Notes under the pieces: generated by a model
Told to the model about the DNA's origin: nothing
What the model saw: only the letters and a program-made list of their open reading frames with translations
Databases searched by the model: none
Made by a program: the position numbers and the translations under genes
NCBI RefSeq assembly: GCF_003544815.1
Contig: NZ_CP032100.1
Location: 1,302,001 to 1,366,000 of the forward strand
From: Arcobacter suis CECT 7833
Lineage (GTDB): Bacteria > Campylobacterota > Campylobacteria > Campylobacterales > Arcobacteraceae
DNA length: 64,000 nt
Reading direction: 5' to 3'
Shown: one piece after another, positions 16,208 through 25,859 of the stretch
Layout of the letters: each line of letters starts with the position of its first letter
Position numbering within the stretch: the first letter of the stretch is position 1

Positions 16208-17782
16208 TTGCATAGAGTAAAAAATGATATATTCGCTGGTGTAACAGCAGCCGTTGTTGCTCTTCCTTTAGCTTTAGCTTTTGGAGTTGCAAGTGGCGCT
16301 GGTGCAATTGCTGGTTTATATGGTGCTATTATATTAGGTTTTTTTGCTGCTTTTTTTGGAGGGACTCCTACTCAAATTTCAGGACCAACTGGTCCTATGA
16401 CAGTTATTGTTGCAGCTACAGTTGCAACATTTCCAAATGATTTATCAACAGTTATGACGGTAATTTTTTTAGCTGGTCTAATGCAAATTTCTTTTGGAAT
16501 TGTAGGAATTGGTAAATGGATTAAATATATTCCATATCCGGTAATTTCAGGTTTTATGTGTGGTATTGGAGTTATTATTATAATTCTTCAAATAAATCCT
16601 TTTTTAGGTGTTGAAGGATATGGTTCGATAGTTAAAACTCTTACTTCTTTAATTGATACTTTTCAAAAAGTAAATTATGAAGCATTAATAATTGCAACTG
16701 TAACCTTAGCTATTATGTTTTTAACACCTAAAAAAATCTCAAAAATAGTTCCATCAGCTTTAATAGCTTTAGTTACAGTAACTTATTTTTCTCTTTTTAT
16801 GGGCTTTCAAATAGATACTATTGGTGAAATTCCAATGGGATTACCTGCTTTTGTTTTACCAATTTCATTTGATATATTAAAATTAAATACTATGTTGATG
16901 TTATCTATAACATTAGCTCTTTTAGCCTCTATTGATTCCTTATTAACTTCCTTAGTAGCTGATTCAATGACTAAAACAAAACATGACCCTAAAAAAGAGT
17001 TAATAGGTCAAGGTATTGGAAATACTATTTGTTCATTTTTTGGAGCAATTCCAGGAGCAGGGGCAACAATGAGAACTGTAATAAATATAAATAGTGGAGC
17101 AACTACAAAATTATCTGGTATGACTCATTCTTTTACTCTTTTAGTTATTGTTCTATTTTTGGCTCCACTTGCATCAAAAATTCCACTTGCTGTGTTATCT
17201 GGGATTTTGATAAAAGTAGGTTTTGATATTTTAGATTATAAATTTTTGAAAATTTTAAATAAAATAACAAAACAAGATTTACTTATCATGGTAACAGTAT
17301 TTTTACTTACTGTTTTTGTAGATTTAATTATGGCAGTTGGTGTTGGAATTACAATTTCTTCGATAATTGCTGTTTATCAAGTTTCAAGAGCTACACAAAT
17401 AAAAATAGCTCGTTCAAAAGTCTCTTTTGATATTGATATAGAAAATCATGATGTTGAGATTATTAAAATAAATGGTTCTTTATTTTTTGGAACAGCATCT
17501 CATTTAGATGAAAGATTAGAAAAAATTAAAGATACAAAAAAAGTAATCTTAGATTGTAAAAATGTATCATTTTTAGATATTTCTGCAATATTTATTCTTG
17601 AAGAAATTATTGAAAAATTTAGAACAAAAGATTTAGAAATAATTTTAGTTTTAAAATATAGACATAAAAGAAAAGTTTTGGCAGTTGACACAACAAATTT
17701 ATTTAAAAGTATTAAAATTTTTCATACTTTAGATGATGCAATAAATTACACTCAAAAATATGAATTGGTAACAAATGGCTAA
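16208..17782 (+). CDS. SulP-family anion transporter with STAS domain
   Basis: Inner-membrane permease of 524 aa. The N-terminal about 400 residues hold the transmembrane core, starting with DIFAGVTAAVVALPLALAFGVASGAG, the SulP signature, and GPTGPMTVIVAATVA as the substrate-site loop; about 12-14 membrane segments are expected. The C-terminal about 110 residues are a STAS domain (VEIIKINGSLFFGTASHLDERL ... VILDCKNVSFLDISAIFILEE). Start is TTG with TTAGGAG at 16196-16202. The substrate is not certain: bicarbonate (BicA-like), sulfate or dicarboxylate are possible. hemD overlaps its end by 8 nt, so the two are translationally coupled. Confidence 0.9.
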   Translation: MHRVKNDIFAGVTAAVVALPLALAFGVASGAGAIAGLYGAIILGFFAAFFGGTPTQISGPTGPMTVIVAATVATFPNDLSTVMTVIFLAGLMQISFGIVGIGKWIKYIPYPVISGFMCGIGVIIIILQINPFLGVEGYGSIVKTLTSLIDTFQKVNYEALIIATVTLAIMFLTPKKISKIVPSALIALVTVTYFSLFMGFQIDTIGEIPMGLPAFVLPISFDILKLNTMLMLSITLALLASIDSLLTSLVADSMTKTKHDPKKELIGQGIGNTICSFFGAIPGAGATMRTVININSGATTKLSGMTHSFTLLVIVLFLAPLASKIPLAVLSGILIKVGFDILDYKFLKILNKITKQDLLIMVTVFLLTVFVDLIMAVGVGITISSIIAVYQVSRATQIKIARSKVSFDIDIENHDVEIIKINGSLFFGTASHLDERLEKIKDTKKVILDCKNVSFLDISAIFILEEIIEKFRTKDLEIILVLKYRHKRKVLAVDTTNLFKSIKIFHTLDDAINYTQKYELVTNG

Positions 17783-18407
17783 AATCTATCTTTTAAGTAA
17801 TCAAAAATATCAAAATGTGGAAAATTTAGAAGTTTTTCACATTGAATATATTAAATCAAATATAGATTTATCTTTTTACGATGCTTTGATTTTTACTTCA
17901 AAAAATGCAGTTTATTCTTTAGACTCTTTTAATAAAGATTGGAAAGAAATTGATTCATATGTGATAGCTCCTAAAACTTCACAAGTTATTGAAAGTTTGG
18001 GTGGAAAAGTTGTTTTTACAGGTATTACTTCCCATGGAAACGAATTTGCAGAAGAATTGATAGAATTATTAAAAGATAAAAAAGTACTTTATATAAAAGC
18101 TTTAAAAACAGTATCAAATCTGGTTGGCATTCTAAAAGAAAATGAAATTTTAATAGATGAATTAATAGCGTATAAAACTTCTTGTAAGAAAACAAATATA
18201 ATCTTAGAAGATAGTTCAGTTTTTATTTTTACTTCACCTTCAAGTGTTGAATGTTTCTTTAAACAGCATATTTGGAAAGATTCATATAAAGCAATTGTTA
18301 TTGGAAAAACTACTGCAAAATTTTTACCAAAAGAAGTTGATTATATAATTAGTTCAGAAACTTCAATTGATGAATGTATAAATCTAGCTCGGCAAACTTT
18401 ACTTTAA
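17775..18407 (+). CDS. hemD: Uroporphyrinogen-III synthase HemD
   Basis: Cyclises hydroxymethylbilane to uroporphyrinogen III in haem synthesis. The 210 residues have the two-lobed HemD pattern: YDALIFTSKNAVYSLDSF (about 35-52), KTSQVIESLGGKVVFTG (about 68-84), VLYIKALKT, IDELIAYKTSC, and VFIFTSPSSVECFFKQH ... AIVIGKTTAKFL in the C-terminal half. The family is poorly conserved, but the order of these short motifs is diagnostic. The start overlaps the SulP gene by 8 nt. Confidence 0.85.
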   Translation: MAKIYLLSNQKYQNVENLEVFHIEYIKSNIDLSFYDALIFTSKNAVYSLDSFNKDWKEIDSYVIAPKTSQVIESLGGKVVFTGITSHGNEFAEELIELLKDKKVLYIKALKTVSNLVGILKENEILIDELIAYKTSCKKTNIILEDSSVFIFTSPSSVECFFKQHIWKDSYKAIVIGKTTAKFLPKEVDYIISSETSIDECINLARQTLL

Positions 18408-18446
18408 ACTCAATTTTAAACATCTTTAGATAAAATAAGATAATCT

Positions 18447-18618
18447 AAGTAGTTCGGGATTTCCATTGTTGTGGGTCCGATAATTTATTTTTGTACATGG
18501 TTGTAGGTCTGTATGGTGTGTAGCAATTCAATGCGTTTTTGCTCCTAAAATACGCTTCTTATGTACGTTCGTGGCTTTTTAGGGCCATTTTGATGGTTAA
18601 CGACTACTCGGGTTTTTT
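18447..18618 (+). ncRNA. ssrS: Probable 6S RNA
   Basis: The 234-bp gap before purD is clearly less AT-rich than other gaps and has no ORF. Its ends pair (GTAGT at 18449-18453 with ACTAC at 18603-18607), and an inner pair GTACAT (18493-18498) / ATGTAC (18561-18566) suggests one long interrupted hairpin of about 170 nt, the shape of 6S RNA. It ends in CGGG and a T-run, i.e. a terminator. A -10-like GATAAT is at 18439-18444. From memory, 6S RNA lies upstream of purD in Campylobacterota. 6S RNA binds sigma-70 RNA polymerase. The exact ends are estimates. Confidence 0.7.
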
Positions 18619-18641
18619 AAATTATTATACAAGGAATTATC

Positions 18642-19907
18642 GTGAATATATTGATACTTGGTAATGGCGGTAGAGAATTCTCTATTGGATTAGCAATATA
18701 CAAAGAAAATGCTCATAATCTATTTTTTATGCCAGGAAATGGTGCAACTGACAGATTAGGAACAAATATAAATATTAAAGATTATAATCAATTAGCTCTT
18801 TGGGCAAAAGATAATTCTATTGATTTAACAATTGTAGGACCAGAAGCTCCATTAGTAGATGGTGTTGTTGATATATTTAAAGAAAATAATTTAACTATTT
18901 TTGGACCAAGTGCAGCAGCAGCTCAACTTGAGGGTTCAAAAGTTTATATGAAAAATATATTAAAAAAATATAACATACCAACAGCAGCGTTTATAGAGAC
19001 TTCAAATGAAAAAGAAGCTCATGATTTTATCGATACTATGAATTTACCAATTGTTGTAAAAGCAGATGGTTTATGTGCCGGAAAAGGTGTAATTATTGCT
19101 CAATCTAAAGATGAAGCAAAAATAGCAGCTTCTGATATGCTTTCAGGTGCTTCATTTGGAGATGCTGGAACTTCTATTGTTGTGGAAGAGTATTTAGATG
19201 GATATGAATTATCTGTTTTTGCTATTTGTGATGGTGAAAACTATAAAATATTACCAGCAGCTCAAGACCATAAAAGAATAGGGGATGGGGATACTGGACC
19301 AAATACAGGAGGAATGGGTGCTTATGCTCCAACACCACTTGTAAATGATGATATTTATAGAAAATTAGAAGAAAGAGTAATTAAACCAACTTTAAAAGGT
19401 ATGCAACAAGAAGGAGCACCATACGAAGGTGTTTTATTCATTGGTGTTATGGTAGTACGTGGTGAGCCAATAATTTTAGAATATAATGTAAGATTTGGTG
19501 ATCCTGAATGTGAAATTTTAATGCCATTATTAGAAACTCCTGTTTCTGAACTGTTTTATAAAGGTGCAACAAAACAACTAGATAAATTAGATATTAAAAT
19601 CAAAAATGAATTTAGTGTTGGTGTTGTAATGGCAAGTGAAAATTATCCTTATGGTTCAAGTATCCCTGCTGAAATAATTGTAGATAAAATTGTAGATGCT
19701 GATTTACTCGGAAATTCTCACATTTCTTATGCTGGTGTTGAAAAAATTGATGATAAATTAATGGCAACAGGTGGAAGAGTATTAGTTTGTGTTGGATTTG
19801 GGAAAAGTATAAAAGAAGCAAGAGATAGAGCATATGCTTTATGTGGACAAGTACATTTTGCTGGTAAAAAATGTAGAACAGATATTGCTTATCAAGCTTT
19901 AAAGTAA
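18642..19907 (+). CDS. purD: Phosphoribosylamine-glycine ligase PurD
   Basis: Second step of purine synthesis, joining glycine to phosphoribosylamine with ATP. The 421 residues begin with NILILGNGGREFSIG, contain the ATP-grasp core (VVKADGLCAGKGVIIA at about 137-152, VVEEYLDGYELSVFAICDG) and the PurD signature RIGDGDTGPNTGGMGAYAPTP (about 211-231), and RFGDPECEILMPLL. Start is GTG with AAGGA at 18631-18635. It follows the 6S RNA and is followed by RDD and lptD genes. Confidence 0.96.
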   Translation: MNILILGNGGREFSIGLAIYKENAHNLFFMPGNGATDRLGTNINIKDYNQLALWAKDNSIDLTIVGPEAPLVDGVVDIFKENNLTIFGPSAAAAQLEGSKVYMKNILKKYNIPTAAFIETSNEKEAHDFIDTMNLPIVVKADGLCAGKGVIIAQSKDEAKIAASDMLSGASFGDAGTSIVVEEYLDGYELSVFAICDGENYKILPAAQDHKRIGDGDTGPNTGGMGAYAPTPLVNDDIYRKLEERVIKPTLKGMQQEGAPYEGVLFIGVMVVRGEPIILEYNVRFGDPECEILMPLLETPVSELFYKGATKQLDKLDIKIKNEFSVGVVMASENYPYGSSIPAEIIVDKIVDADLLGNSHISYAGVEKIDDKLMATGGRVLVCVGFGKSIKEARDRAYALCGQVHFAGKKCRTDIAYQALK

Positions 19908-19913
19908 TAATAT

Positions 19914-20345
19914 ATGCAAAATAATAATCTTCAACTAGCTTCAATGCGTTCTCGAGCATTGGCTTATGTAATTGATGATTTTTTGGTAACTATAATTATT
20001 ATTATGATTTTTTGGCAAAGTATATCTGCTCTTAGCGATGATATGGATGCGATGATGTTTTTTATGAAAACAGAATTGGTAACACCTCTAATTATATTAA
20101 AAGTTCTTTATCATACTTTTTTTGTTTGGTATTATGGTGCAACAGTTGGTAAAATAGTTGCAAAAATAAGAATTATTGATGCTAATTCGTGGGGAAAAGT
20201 TTCTATGTTTTCATCTTTTTTAAGATCTTTTGGAAGAATTTTTTCTGAAATGTTTTTTTATATTGGTTTTTTAGTTGGTTTTTTTAATGATGGACGAAAA
20301 ACCTTTCATGATTTTGTGGGTAAAACGTTGGTTGTAAATGCGTAA
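19914..20345 (+). CDS. RDD-family membrane protein
   Basis: A 143-aa integral membrane protein. The RDD pattern is visible: MRSRALAYVIDDFLVT near the N-terminus (R-A-x-D-D type), a hydrophobic segment, then VWYYGATVGKIVAKIRIIDAN and FLRSFGRIFSEMFFYIGFLVGFFNDGRKTFHDFVGKTLVV, with about three membrane helices. Function of the family is poorly defined (some members are ion exchangers). It starts 6 nt after purD and overlaps lptD by 8 nt, so it belongs to this operon. Confidence 0.85.
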   Translation: MQNNNLQLASMRSRALAYVIDDFLVTIIIIMIFWQSISALSDDMDAMMFFMKTELVTPLIILKVLYHTFFVWYYGATVGKIVAKIRIIDANSWGKVSMFSSFLRSFGRIFSEMFFYIGFLVGFFNDGRKTFHDFVGKTLVVNA

Positions 20346-22467
20346 AAGAATAATATCTACATTACTTATTACTTCAAGTTTAATTTATGCTCAAGAGTTA
20401 AAAAATGAAAAGTTTCAGTTAGTTGCTAAAAATGTTGATGCTGTTGAAAATATAATTACAGCAAGTGGTGATGTTGTAATTTATTCACCAACTTATTATT
20501 TGAGTGCGAATAAAGTTATTTATAATAAAGAAAATGAAACTTTTGAACTTTTTGATAATGTTTTGGTAATCAAAGATAATAACATTCAAACACAAAGTGA
20601 TTATGCTTTTATTGATTTGAAAAAAGATTCTTCAAATCAAAATCCAATGTTTTTACAAGAACAAAATAATAAAATTTGGATAAATTCAAAAACTTCAAAT
20701 AAAGAAAAAGAAGAGATACAACTTGATAGTTCTATTATTTCATCATGTGATTGTTTAGATCCAGTTTGGAGTATCAGAGCATCAAGTGCAGATTATGATA
20801 CAGAAGCCAAATGGATAAATGCTTATAATCCACGAATTTATGTAAAAGATGTTCCTGTATTTTATAGTCCTTATTTAGGTTTTCCAACTGATACGACAAG
20901 AAGAACTGGACTTTTACTTCCAACTCTTGGATATTCAGGGGATGAAGGATTATTTTATTCTCAACCTATTTATTTTGCACCTGCACATAATTATGATATT
21001 GAATTAATACCTCAAATTAGAACTCAAAGAGGCTACGGAGCATATACATATTATAGATATGCAGATTCTCCGGATTCTTTATTAGAGATGAAAACAGGTA
21101 TATTTAAAGAAAATAAAGATTATTATTTAGAAAGTGGTCTAGAAAATCAAGAACATTATGGTTTTGATTTAGATTATCAAAGAAGAAGTATTTTTGCCCA
21201 AAATGGTTCTCAAGATGGATTATTTACTTCACTTACTTATTTTAATGATATAGAATATATTACTATAGAAAATAATGATGAATTAACTTCTACAGATAGA
21301 AAAGTTGAATCTAAAATTAATTATTTTTATGATACTTCTGATTATTATACGGGTGTTTATGGTAGATACTATATTGATGGTTCAAAAAGATCAAATAATG
21401 AAACTCTACAAGAATTACCTCAAGTGCAATTTCACTCTTATAACAAAGAACTTATTGATAATTTAATTTATTCTTTAGATACTAAAGCTGTAAATTATAC
21501 AAGAGATGATGGCTTAACGGCAAATGTATATGAAGTAAGTTTACCTTTGAGTTATAGTAAATACTTATTAGATGATTATGTATATGCTTTTATTGAAAAT
21601 AAAACAATTATCGATAAGTATGATTATGATAATTTTACTAATCCAGAATATGAAGATGGAACTTTAGTTCAAAATAGAACTTCTGTGGGAATAGGAAGTG
21701 ATTTAATAAAACCTTATGAAGATTATTTACATACTCTTAATTTAAAAGCAGAATATATTGTTCCCAAAAATCTAGATGAGCAGGGTGATTTATATAAAAT
21801 CACTACTGAAGAAAATTCTATAAAAGAGAATGAACTTAAAGCTTTTCCAATTAATCAAGAAGAAAAAAATATTAAATTATCAGCAAACCAATCTTTATAT
21901 GATAATGGTAGTTTAAAACAATTGATTAATCATAAAATTTCACAATCAATTTTATATGATGCATTAAATGAACCCAAATTAGAAGACTTAGAAAATTATC
22001 TTAAATTTTATCATGAATATGGATCTATTAGTGGGAAAGCTGTTTATAATGTAGAAGACCAACAATTTGTTGAAAATAATGCAGATACAAATTTTGTTTA
22101 TAAAGATTTATCTTTGACTCTTGGTTATTATAAATCAAAAGATACAGATAATATTTTTAATGATAGAGAAGATTTAGAATCTTACCGGGTTATAACTTCA
22201 TATAAACTAGCAAGAGATTATAAAGTTTCTTTTTATGAAAATTATAACTTACAAGATAATATTAGAAGTAAACAAGGGATTAGTTTTAATATAGATGATA
22301 GTTGTTGGAATATAGACTTAAGATATGAAAATGAAGTTGTACCTTCTTCTCGTATAAATGATGAATCATATGTAGCGATAGATCAAAAAATTGTATTTAT
22401 CAATATTATGTTAAAACCATTAGGTGGAATTAAACAGAAATATAAAATGGAAGATAAAAATCAATGA
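20338..22467 (+). CDS. lptD: LPS-assembly outer membrane protein LptD
   Basis: Outer-membrane translocon that inserts lipopolysaccharide into the outer leaflet. The 709 residues start with a signal peptide (RKRIISTLLITSSLIYAQE), then an OstA/LptA-like N-terminal beta-jellyroll (FQLVAKNVDAVENIITASGDVVIYSPTYYLSANKVIYN at about 24-61), and a large C-terminal barrel with DVPVFYSPYLGFPTDTTRRTGLLLP, the LptD hallmark. The CDCL at about 138-141 and CW at about 658 give cysteines for the interdomain disulfides. It overlaps its neighbours on both sides. Confidence 0.92.
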   Translation: MRKRIISTLLITSSLIYAQELKNEKFQLVAKNVDAVENIITASGDVVIYSPTYYLSANKVIYNKENETFELFDNVLVIKDNNIQTQSDYAFIDLKKDSSNQNPMFLQEQNNKIWINSKTSNKEKEEIQLDSSIISSCDCLDPVWSIRASSADYDTEAKWINAYNPRIYVKDVPVFYSPYLGFPTDTTRRTGLLLPTLGYSGDEGLFYSQPIYFAPAHNYDIELIPQIRTQRGYGAYTYYRYADSPDSLLEMKTGIFKENKDYYLESGLENQEHYGFDLDYQRRSIFAQNGSQDGLFTSLTYFNDIEYITIENNDELTSTDRKVESKINYFYDTSDYYTGVYGRYYIDGSKRSNNETLQELPQVQFHSYNKELIDNLIYSLDTKAVNYTRDDGLTANVYEVSLPLSYSKYLLDDYVYAFIENKTIIDKYDYDNFTNPEYEDGTLVQNRTSVGIGSDLIKPYEDYLHTLNLKAEYIVPKNLDEQGDLYKITTEENSIKENELKAFPINQEEKNIKLSANQSLYDNGSLKQLINHKISQSILYDALNEPKLEDLENYLKFYHEYGSISGKAVYNVEDQQFVENNADTNFVYKDLSLTLGYYKSKDTDNIFNDREDLESYRVITSYKLARDYKVSFYENYNLQDNIRSKQGISFNIDDSCWNIDLRYENEVVPSSRINDESYVAIDQKIVFINIMLKPLGGIKQKYKMEDKNQ

Positions 22468-23114
22468 ATCCAGACAGAATATATTTTAAAAACAGAGAAG
22501 TTGCAGCGTATAGATTGTTAGATGTTTTACCAATTGATAGTATGAGATTAGAAGATTGGACAGTAATATCAAGTTCATATGGTGGATTTGAGATTGCAAA
22601 AATAGTAGCTAAAGCACTTAACAGTAAATATGATATGATGTTTTCAGAAAAAATTTATGCTCCAAATAATGAGGATTGTGAAATAGCAGTTGTAACAGAG
22701 CATGAAGAAGTATTAATCCATGAAGAGTTAATAAAAGCATTTGATATTAGTTTAGATTATGTTTATTCAAAATCTAAAAAAGTCTATGAAGAATCTATTA
22801 TTAACACTGTTAATAAGTTTAGACATGGGGAAAAGATTCAAGAGTTTGAAAACAAAAATGTATTAATTGTTGATGAAGGAATTAATACAGGTTTAACAAT
22901 GATGGCTTGTATAAAAACAGCCATTAATTTAAAAGCTAAGTCTATTTCAGTAGCGACTCCAATTTTACCAACAGCTAGTATTCCCACTATAGAATCAATT
23001 GCAGATGATTTATATTTTATTAAAAAATTAGATCATTTTGTAGAAATTGATTTTTATTATGATAGTTTAGATGATGTTAGTTTTGAAGATATAGAGAAAA
23101 TAAATAAAGGATAA
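22464..23114 (+). CDS. Phosphoribosyltransferase-domain protein
   Basis: A 216-aa cytoplasmic protein of type I PRTase fold. The 13-residue PRPP-binding motif is visible as NVLIVDEGINTGLTMMACIK (about 132-151), with the two acidic residues partly kept (D136, E137), and a hood-like beginning (WTVISSSYGGFEIAKIVAKAL). The natural substrate is not clear; related proteins are often annotated as putative PRTases near pnp. ATGA overlap with lptD implies translational coupling. pnp starts 5 nt after its stop. Confidence 0.8.
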   Translation: MNPDRIYFKNREVAAYRLLDVLPIDSMRLEDWTVISSSYGGFEIAKIVAKALNSKYDMMFSEKIYAPNNEDCEIAVVTEHEEVLIHEELIKAFDISLDYVYSKSKKVYEESIINTVNKFRHGEKIQEFENKNVLIVDEGINTGLTMMACIKTAINLKAKSISVATPILPTASIPTIESIADDLYFIKKLDHFVEIDFYYDSLDDVSFEDIEKINKG

Positions 23115-23119
23115 AAAGT

Positions 23120-25294
23120 ATGTCAACAGTTTGTGAATTTGAATTAAATGGAAAACAAGAGGTTTTTGAATTTGGAAAAGTAGCTAAACAAGCTAATGGT
23201 TCAGTATTAGCAAAAATAGGAAATGCAGTTGTTTTAGCTACAGTAGTAAGTGAATTTGATAATCCTGTAAGTGAAGATTTTACTCCATTAACTGTTCAAT
23301 ATATAGAAAAAACTTATGCAGCAGCAAAATTACCTGGTGGATTTATAAAAAGAGAAGGGAAACCTAGTGATTTTGAAACATTAACATCAAGAGTAATTGA
23401 TAGAAGTTTAAGACCACTTTTCCCTAAAGGTTATGTTTATCCTACGACTATCACAGTTATGGTTTTAAGTGCTGATAAAAATGTTGATTTACAAGCTCTT
23501 GCGTTAAATGCTGCAAATGCTGCTTTATATACTTCAAATCTTCCTATTAAAAAATCTGTTTGTGGTGTAAGAGTTGGAAGAATTGAGAACAATTATGTTA
23601 TTAATCCAACACCTGAGCAAATGTCTAATTCAACTTTAGATTTATATGTTGCTGGTTCAAAAGATGAATTATTAATGATAGAAATGAAAACTATCTCTTC
23701 AAGTGAAATGGTTGAAGTTGATATTGAAGCATTTACTAAAATTCATAATGCAAATGAAATGAATGAAGATACTTTAGTTGAAGCTATCGCTTTTGCTCAA
23801 GAGGCATTAAAAGAAGCAAATTTAACTTATGAAAAAGGTTTTGAAACTTCAGTAAAAGAAAAAGTAGAAGTTGAATTAGTTCAATTTACAATTGAAGAAT
23901 CAGTTATAAACTATGTTCGAGATACTTTTTCAAATGAAATAAGAGAAGCTATCAAAAAACTTGCAAAAAGTGAAAGAGCAACTCAATTAAAAGATGTTGC
24001 AAAAATGATTTCTAAAAATGATTATTGTACTACAAATGAATTAACATTTTCAACAATTTATGAAGCAGTTTCAGTTGTAAAAAGAGAAATTGTAAGAAAT
24101 ATGATTGTAAATGACAAAATTAGAGCTGATGGAAGAGGTCTTAAAGATGTAAGACCTATTTCTATTGAAACAAATATTTTACCATCTGCTCACTCTTCTT
24201 GTTTATTTACACGAGGTGAAACACAAGCTTTAGTGGTTGGAACAATTGCAGGAGCAAAAGATGGTCAAATGTATGAAGTTTTAACTGATAAATCAACTTC
24301 AGTTGATAGATTTATGGTTCATTATAATTTTCCAGGTTTCTCTGTTGGAGAAGCAAAACCAATGTTTGGAGTTGGAAGACGAGAACTTGGGCATGGAAAT
24401 TTAGCTAAAAAAGCACTTGAATCAACAATTGATGATGATTACAATGAAACAGTAAGAATTGTTTCTGAAATACTTGAATCAAATGGTTCTTCATCAATGG
24501 CAACTGTTTGTGGAGGTTCATTAGCACTAAAAGCAGCTGGTGTTCCTATTTCAAATTTAGTAGCAGGTGTTGCTATGGGAATGGTTGTAGAAGGAAATAA
24601 TTATTCAGTTTTAACTGATATTATGGGACTTGAAGACCATGATGGAGATATGGATTTTAAAGTAGCTGGTACAACAAAAGGTATTACTGCTTTACAAATG
24701 GACATAAAACTTGGTGGTATTGAATTAAGCGTTTTAAAAGAAGCTTTACTTCAAGCGAAAGAGGGAAGAAAGCATATTTTAGTTTTAATGGAAGAAGCAG
24801 CAACTGAAATTGTGGCAAGTAGTGCATTGCCTTTAGTTGAACAATTTGCAATTGATCCTAGTAAAATAATGGTAATTATTGGAAAAGCAGGGGCAACAAT
24901 AAAAGAAATTATTGAGAAATTTACAGTTTCAATAGATTTAGATAGAGATAGTGGAACTGTAAAAGTAAGTGGTGGAAATAAACAAAATGTTTTAGATGCT
25001 TGTGAACATATTAAAACTATTTCAAATAATGCACCTGCAAGAAAAGATTCTCCTAAAAATATTGATTTTGAGAAATTATATGCTATTGATGAAGTTGTAC
25101 TTGGAAAAGTTGAAAGAGTTGTTGATTTCGGTGCATTTATTTTATTACCAAAAGGTGGAGAAGGTCTTTTACATATTTCAAAAATCTCTAAAGAGAGAGT
25201 AAAAAATGTATCGGATATTTTATCAGTTGGTCAAGAAATCGAAGTAAAAGTTCTAAAAGTTACAAAAGATAGAATTGAGTTATCTTCAAATTAA
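23120..25294 (+). CDS. pnp: Polyribonucleotide nucleotidyltransferase (PNPase)
   Basis: Phosphorolytic 3'-5' exoribonuclease, core of RNA decay. The 724 residues show two RNase PH domains (VLATVVSEFDNPVSEDFTPLTVQYIEKTYAAAKLPGGFIKREG ... and SSCLFTRGETQALVVGTI ... GFSVGEAKPMFGVGRRELGHGNLAKKALE), an intervening helical domain, a KH domain (IMVIIGKAGATIKEIIEKF at about 588-606) and a C-terminal S1 domain (VVLGKVERVVDFGAFILLPKGGEGLLHISKISKERV). All catalytic segments look intact. A strong terminator follows. Confidence 0.97.
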   Translation: MSTVCEFELNGKQEVFEFGKVAKQANGSVLAKIGNAVVLATVVSEFDNPVSEDFTPLTVQYIEKTYAAAKLPGGFIKREGKPSDFETLTSRVIDRSLRPLFPKGYVYPTTITVMVLSADKNVDLQALALNAANAALYTSNLPIKKSVCGVRVGRIENNYVINPTPEQMSNSTLDLYVAGSKDELLMIEMKTISSSEMVEVDIEAFTKIHNANEMNEDTLVEAIAFAQEALKEANLTYEKGFETSVKEKVEVELVQFTIEESVINYVRDTFSNEIREAIKKLAKSERATQLKDVAKMISKNDYCTTNELTFSTIYEAVSVVKREIVRNMIVNDKIRADGRGLKDVRPISIETNILPSAHSSCLFTRGETQALVVGTIAGAKDGQMYEVLTDKSTSVDRFMVHYNFPGFSVGEAKPMFGVGRRELGHGNLAKKALESTIDDDYNETVRIVSEILESNGSSSMATVCGGSLALKAAGVPISNLVAGVAMGMVVEGNNYSVLTDIMGLEDHDGDMDFKVAGTTKGITALQMDIKLGGIELSVLKEALLQAKEGRKHILVLMEEAATEIVASSALPLVEQFAIDPSKIMVIIGKAGATIKEIIEKFTVSIDLDRDSGTVKVSGGNKQNVLDACEHIKTISNNAPARKDSPKNIDFEKLYAIDEVVLGKVERVVDFGAFILLPKGGEGLLHISKISKERVKNVSDILSVGQEIEVKVLKVTKDRIELSSN

Positions 25295-25308
25295 TATCAT
25301 AATTTTTT

Positions 25309-25351
25309 CTAATGTAAAGATAAACTAATCTTTACATTAGTTCTTCTGTTT
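25309..25351 (+). terminator. Terminator after pnp
   Basis: A perfect 13-bp stem (CTAATGTAAAGAT / ATCTTTACATTAG), 6-nt loop AAACTA, followed by TTCTTCTGTTT. It separates pnp from the che operon. Confidence 0.8.
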
Positions 25352-25476
25352 AATCACTATTTTCCCTATATTATCTCTAAACTTACAAATTTTTTATTCA
25401 CTCTAACCCTAAATTAATATTTCTTACGTTAGTATAGTAAAAATAATTTTTTTAAGAAAACTTAAGGGGTTTTAAT

Positions 25477-25845
25477 ATGGCTAAGCTTTTAATAGTGGAT
25501 GATTCTACAATGCTAAGAGATATGCTGAACTATGCACTAAATGAAGGTGGATATACAGATGTAACTGAAGCTGTTGATGGTGTAGATGGTTTAGCAAAAG
25601 CTAAGGCTGCTGATTTTGATTTAATAATTACCGATGTAAATATGCCAAATATGGATGGATTAACACTAATAGGTGAATTAAGAAAAATATCACAATATTC
25701 TAAAAAACCAATTTTAGTACTTACTACTGAAAGAAGTGATGAAATGAAAGCAAAGGGTAAAGCTGCAGGTGCTACAGGATGGATTGTAAAGCCATTTGTA
25801 CCAGATCAATTGCTAAAAGCAGTTAATATAGTTTTAAGTAGATAA
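25477..25845 (+). CDS. cheY: Chemotaxis response regulator CheY
   Basis: Single-domain receiver of 122 aa that binds the flagellar switch when phosphorylated by CheA. Acidic pair D8/D9, phosphoacceptor D53 in LIITDVNMPNMDG, the T in LVLTTE, and KP in IVKPFVPDQL are all present. AAGGGG precedes the ATG, partly paired in a small hairpin (TTAAG / CTTAA at 25452-25465). It heads the operon cheY-cheA-cheR-cheD-cheB. The 182-bp upstream gap holds the pnp terminator and a TATAGT at about 25433-25438 as a possible -10; the phased flagellar motif was not convincingly found. Confidence 0.93.
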   Translation: MAKLLIVDDSTMLRDMLNYALNEGGYTDVTEAVDGVDGLAKAKAADFDLIITDVNMPNMDGLTLIGELRKISQYSKKPILVLTTERSDEMKAKGKAAGATGWIVKPFVPDQLLKAVNIVLSR

Positions 25846-25859
25846 ATAAAGGAGTTTTC

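Noticed and set aside
24996-25202. Open frame inside pnp on the same strand
   Set aside because: It is fully inside the KH/S1 part of pnp in another frame, with low-complexity Leu/Lys/Ile content typical of a shadow frame.
25341-25470. Flagellar-type phased half-sites before cheY
   Set aside because: TTTCCCTATATTATC and TAACCCTAAATTAAT look similar to the motif, but no pair has the 11-bp step together with a -10 at 10 nt, so cheY was not included in the class.
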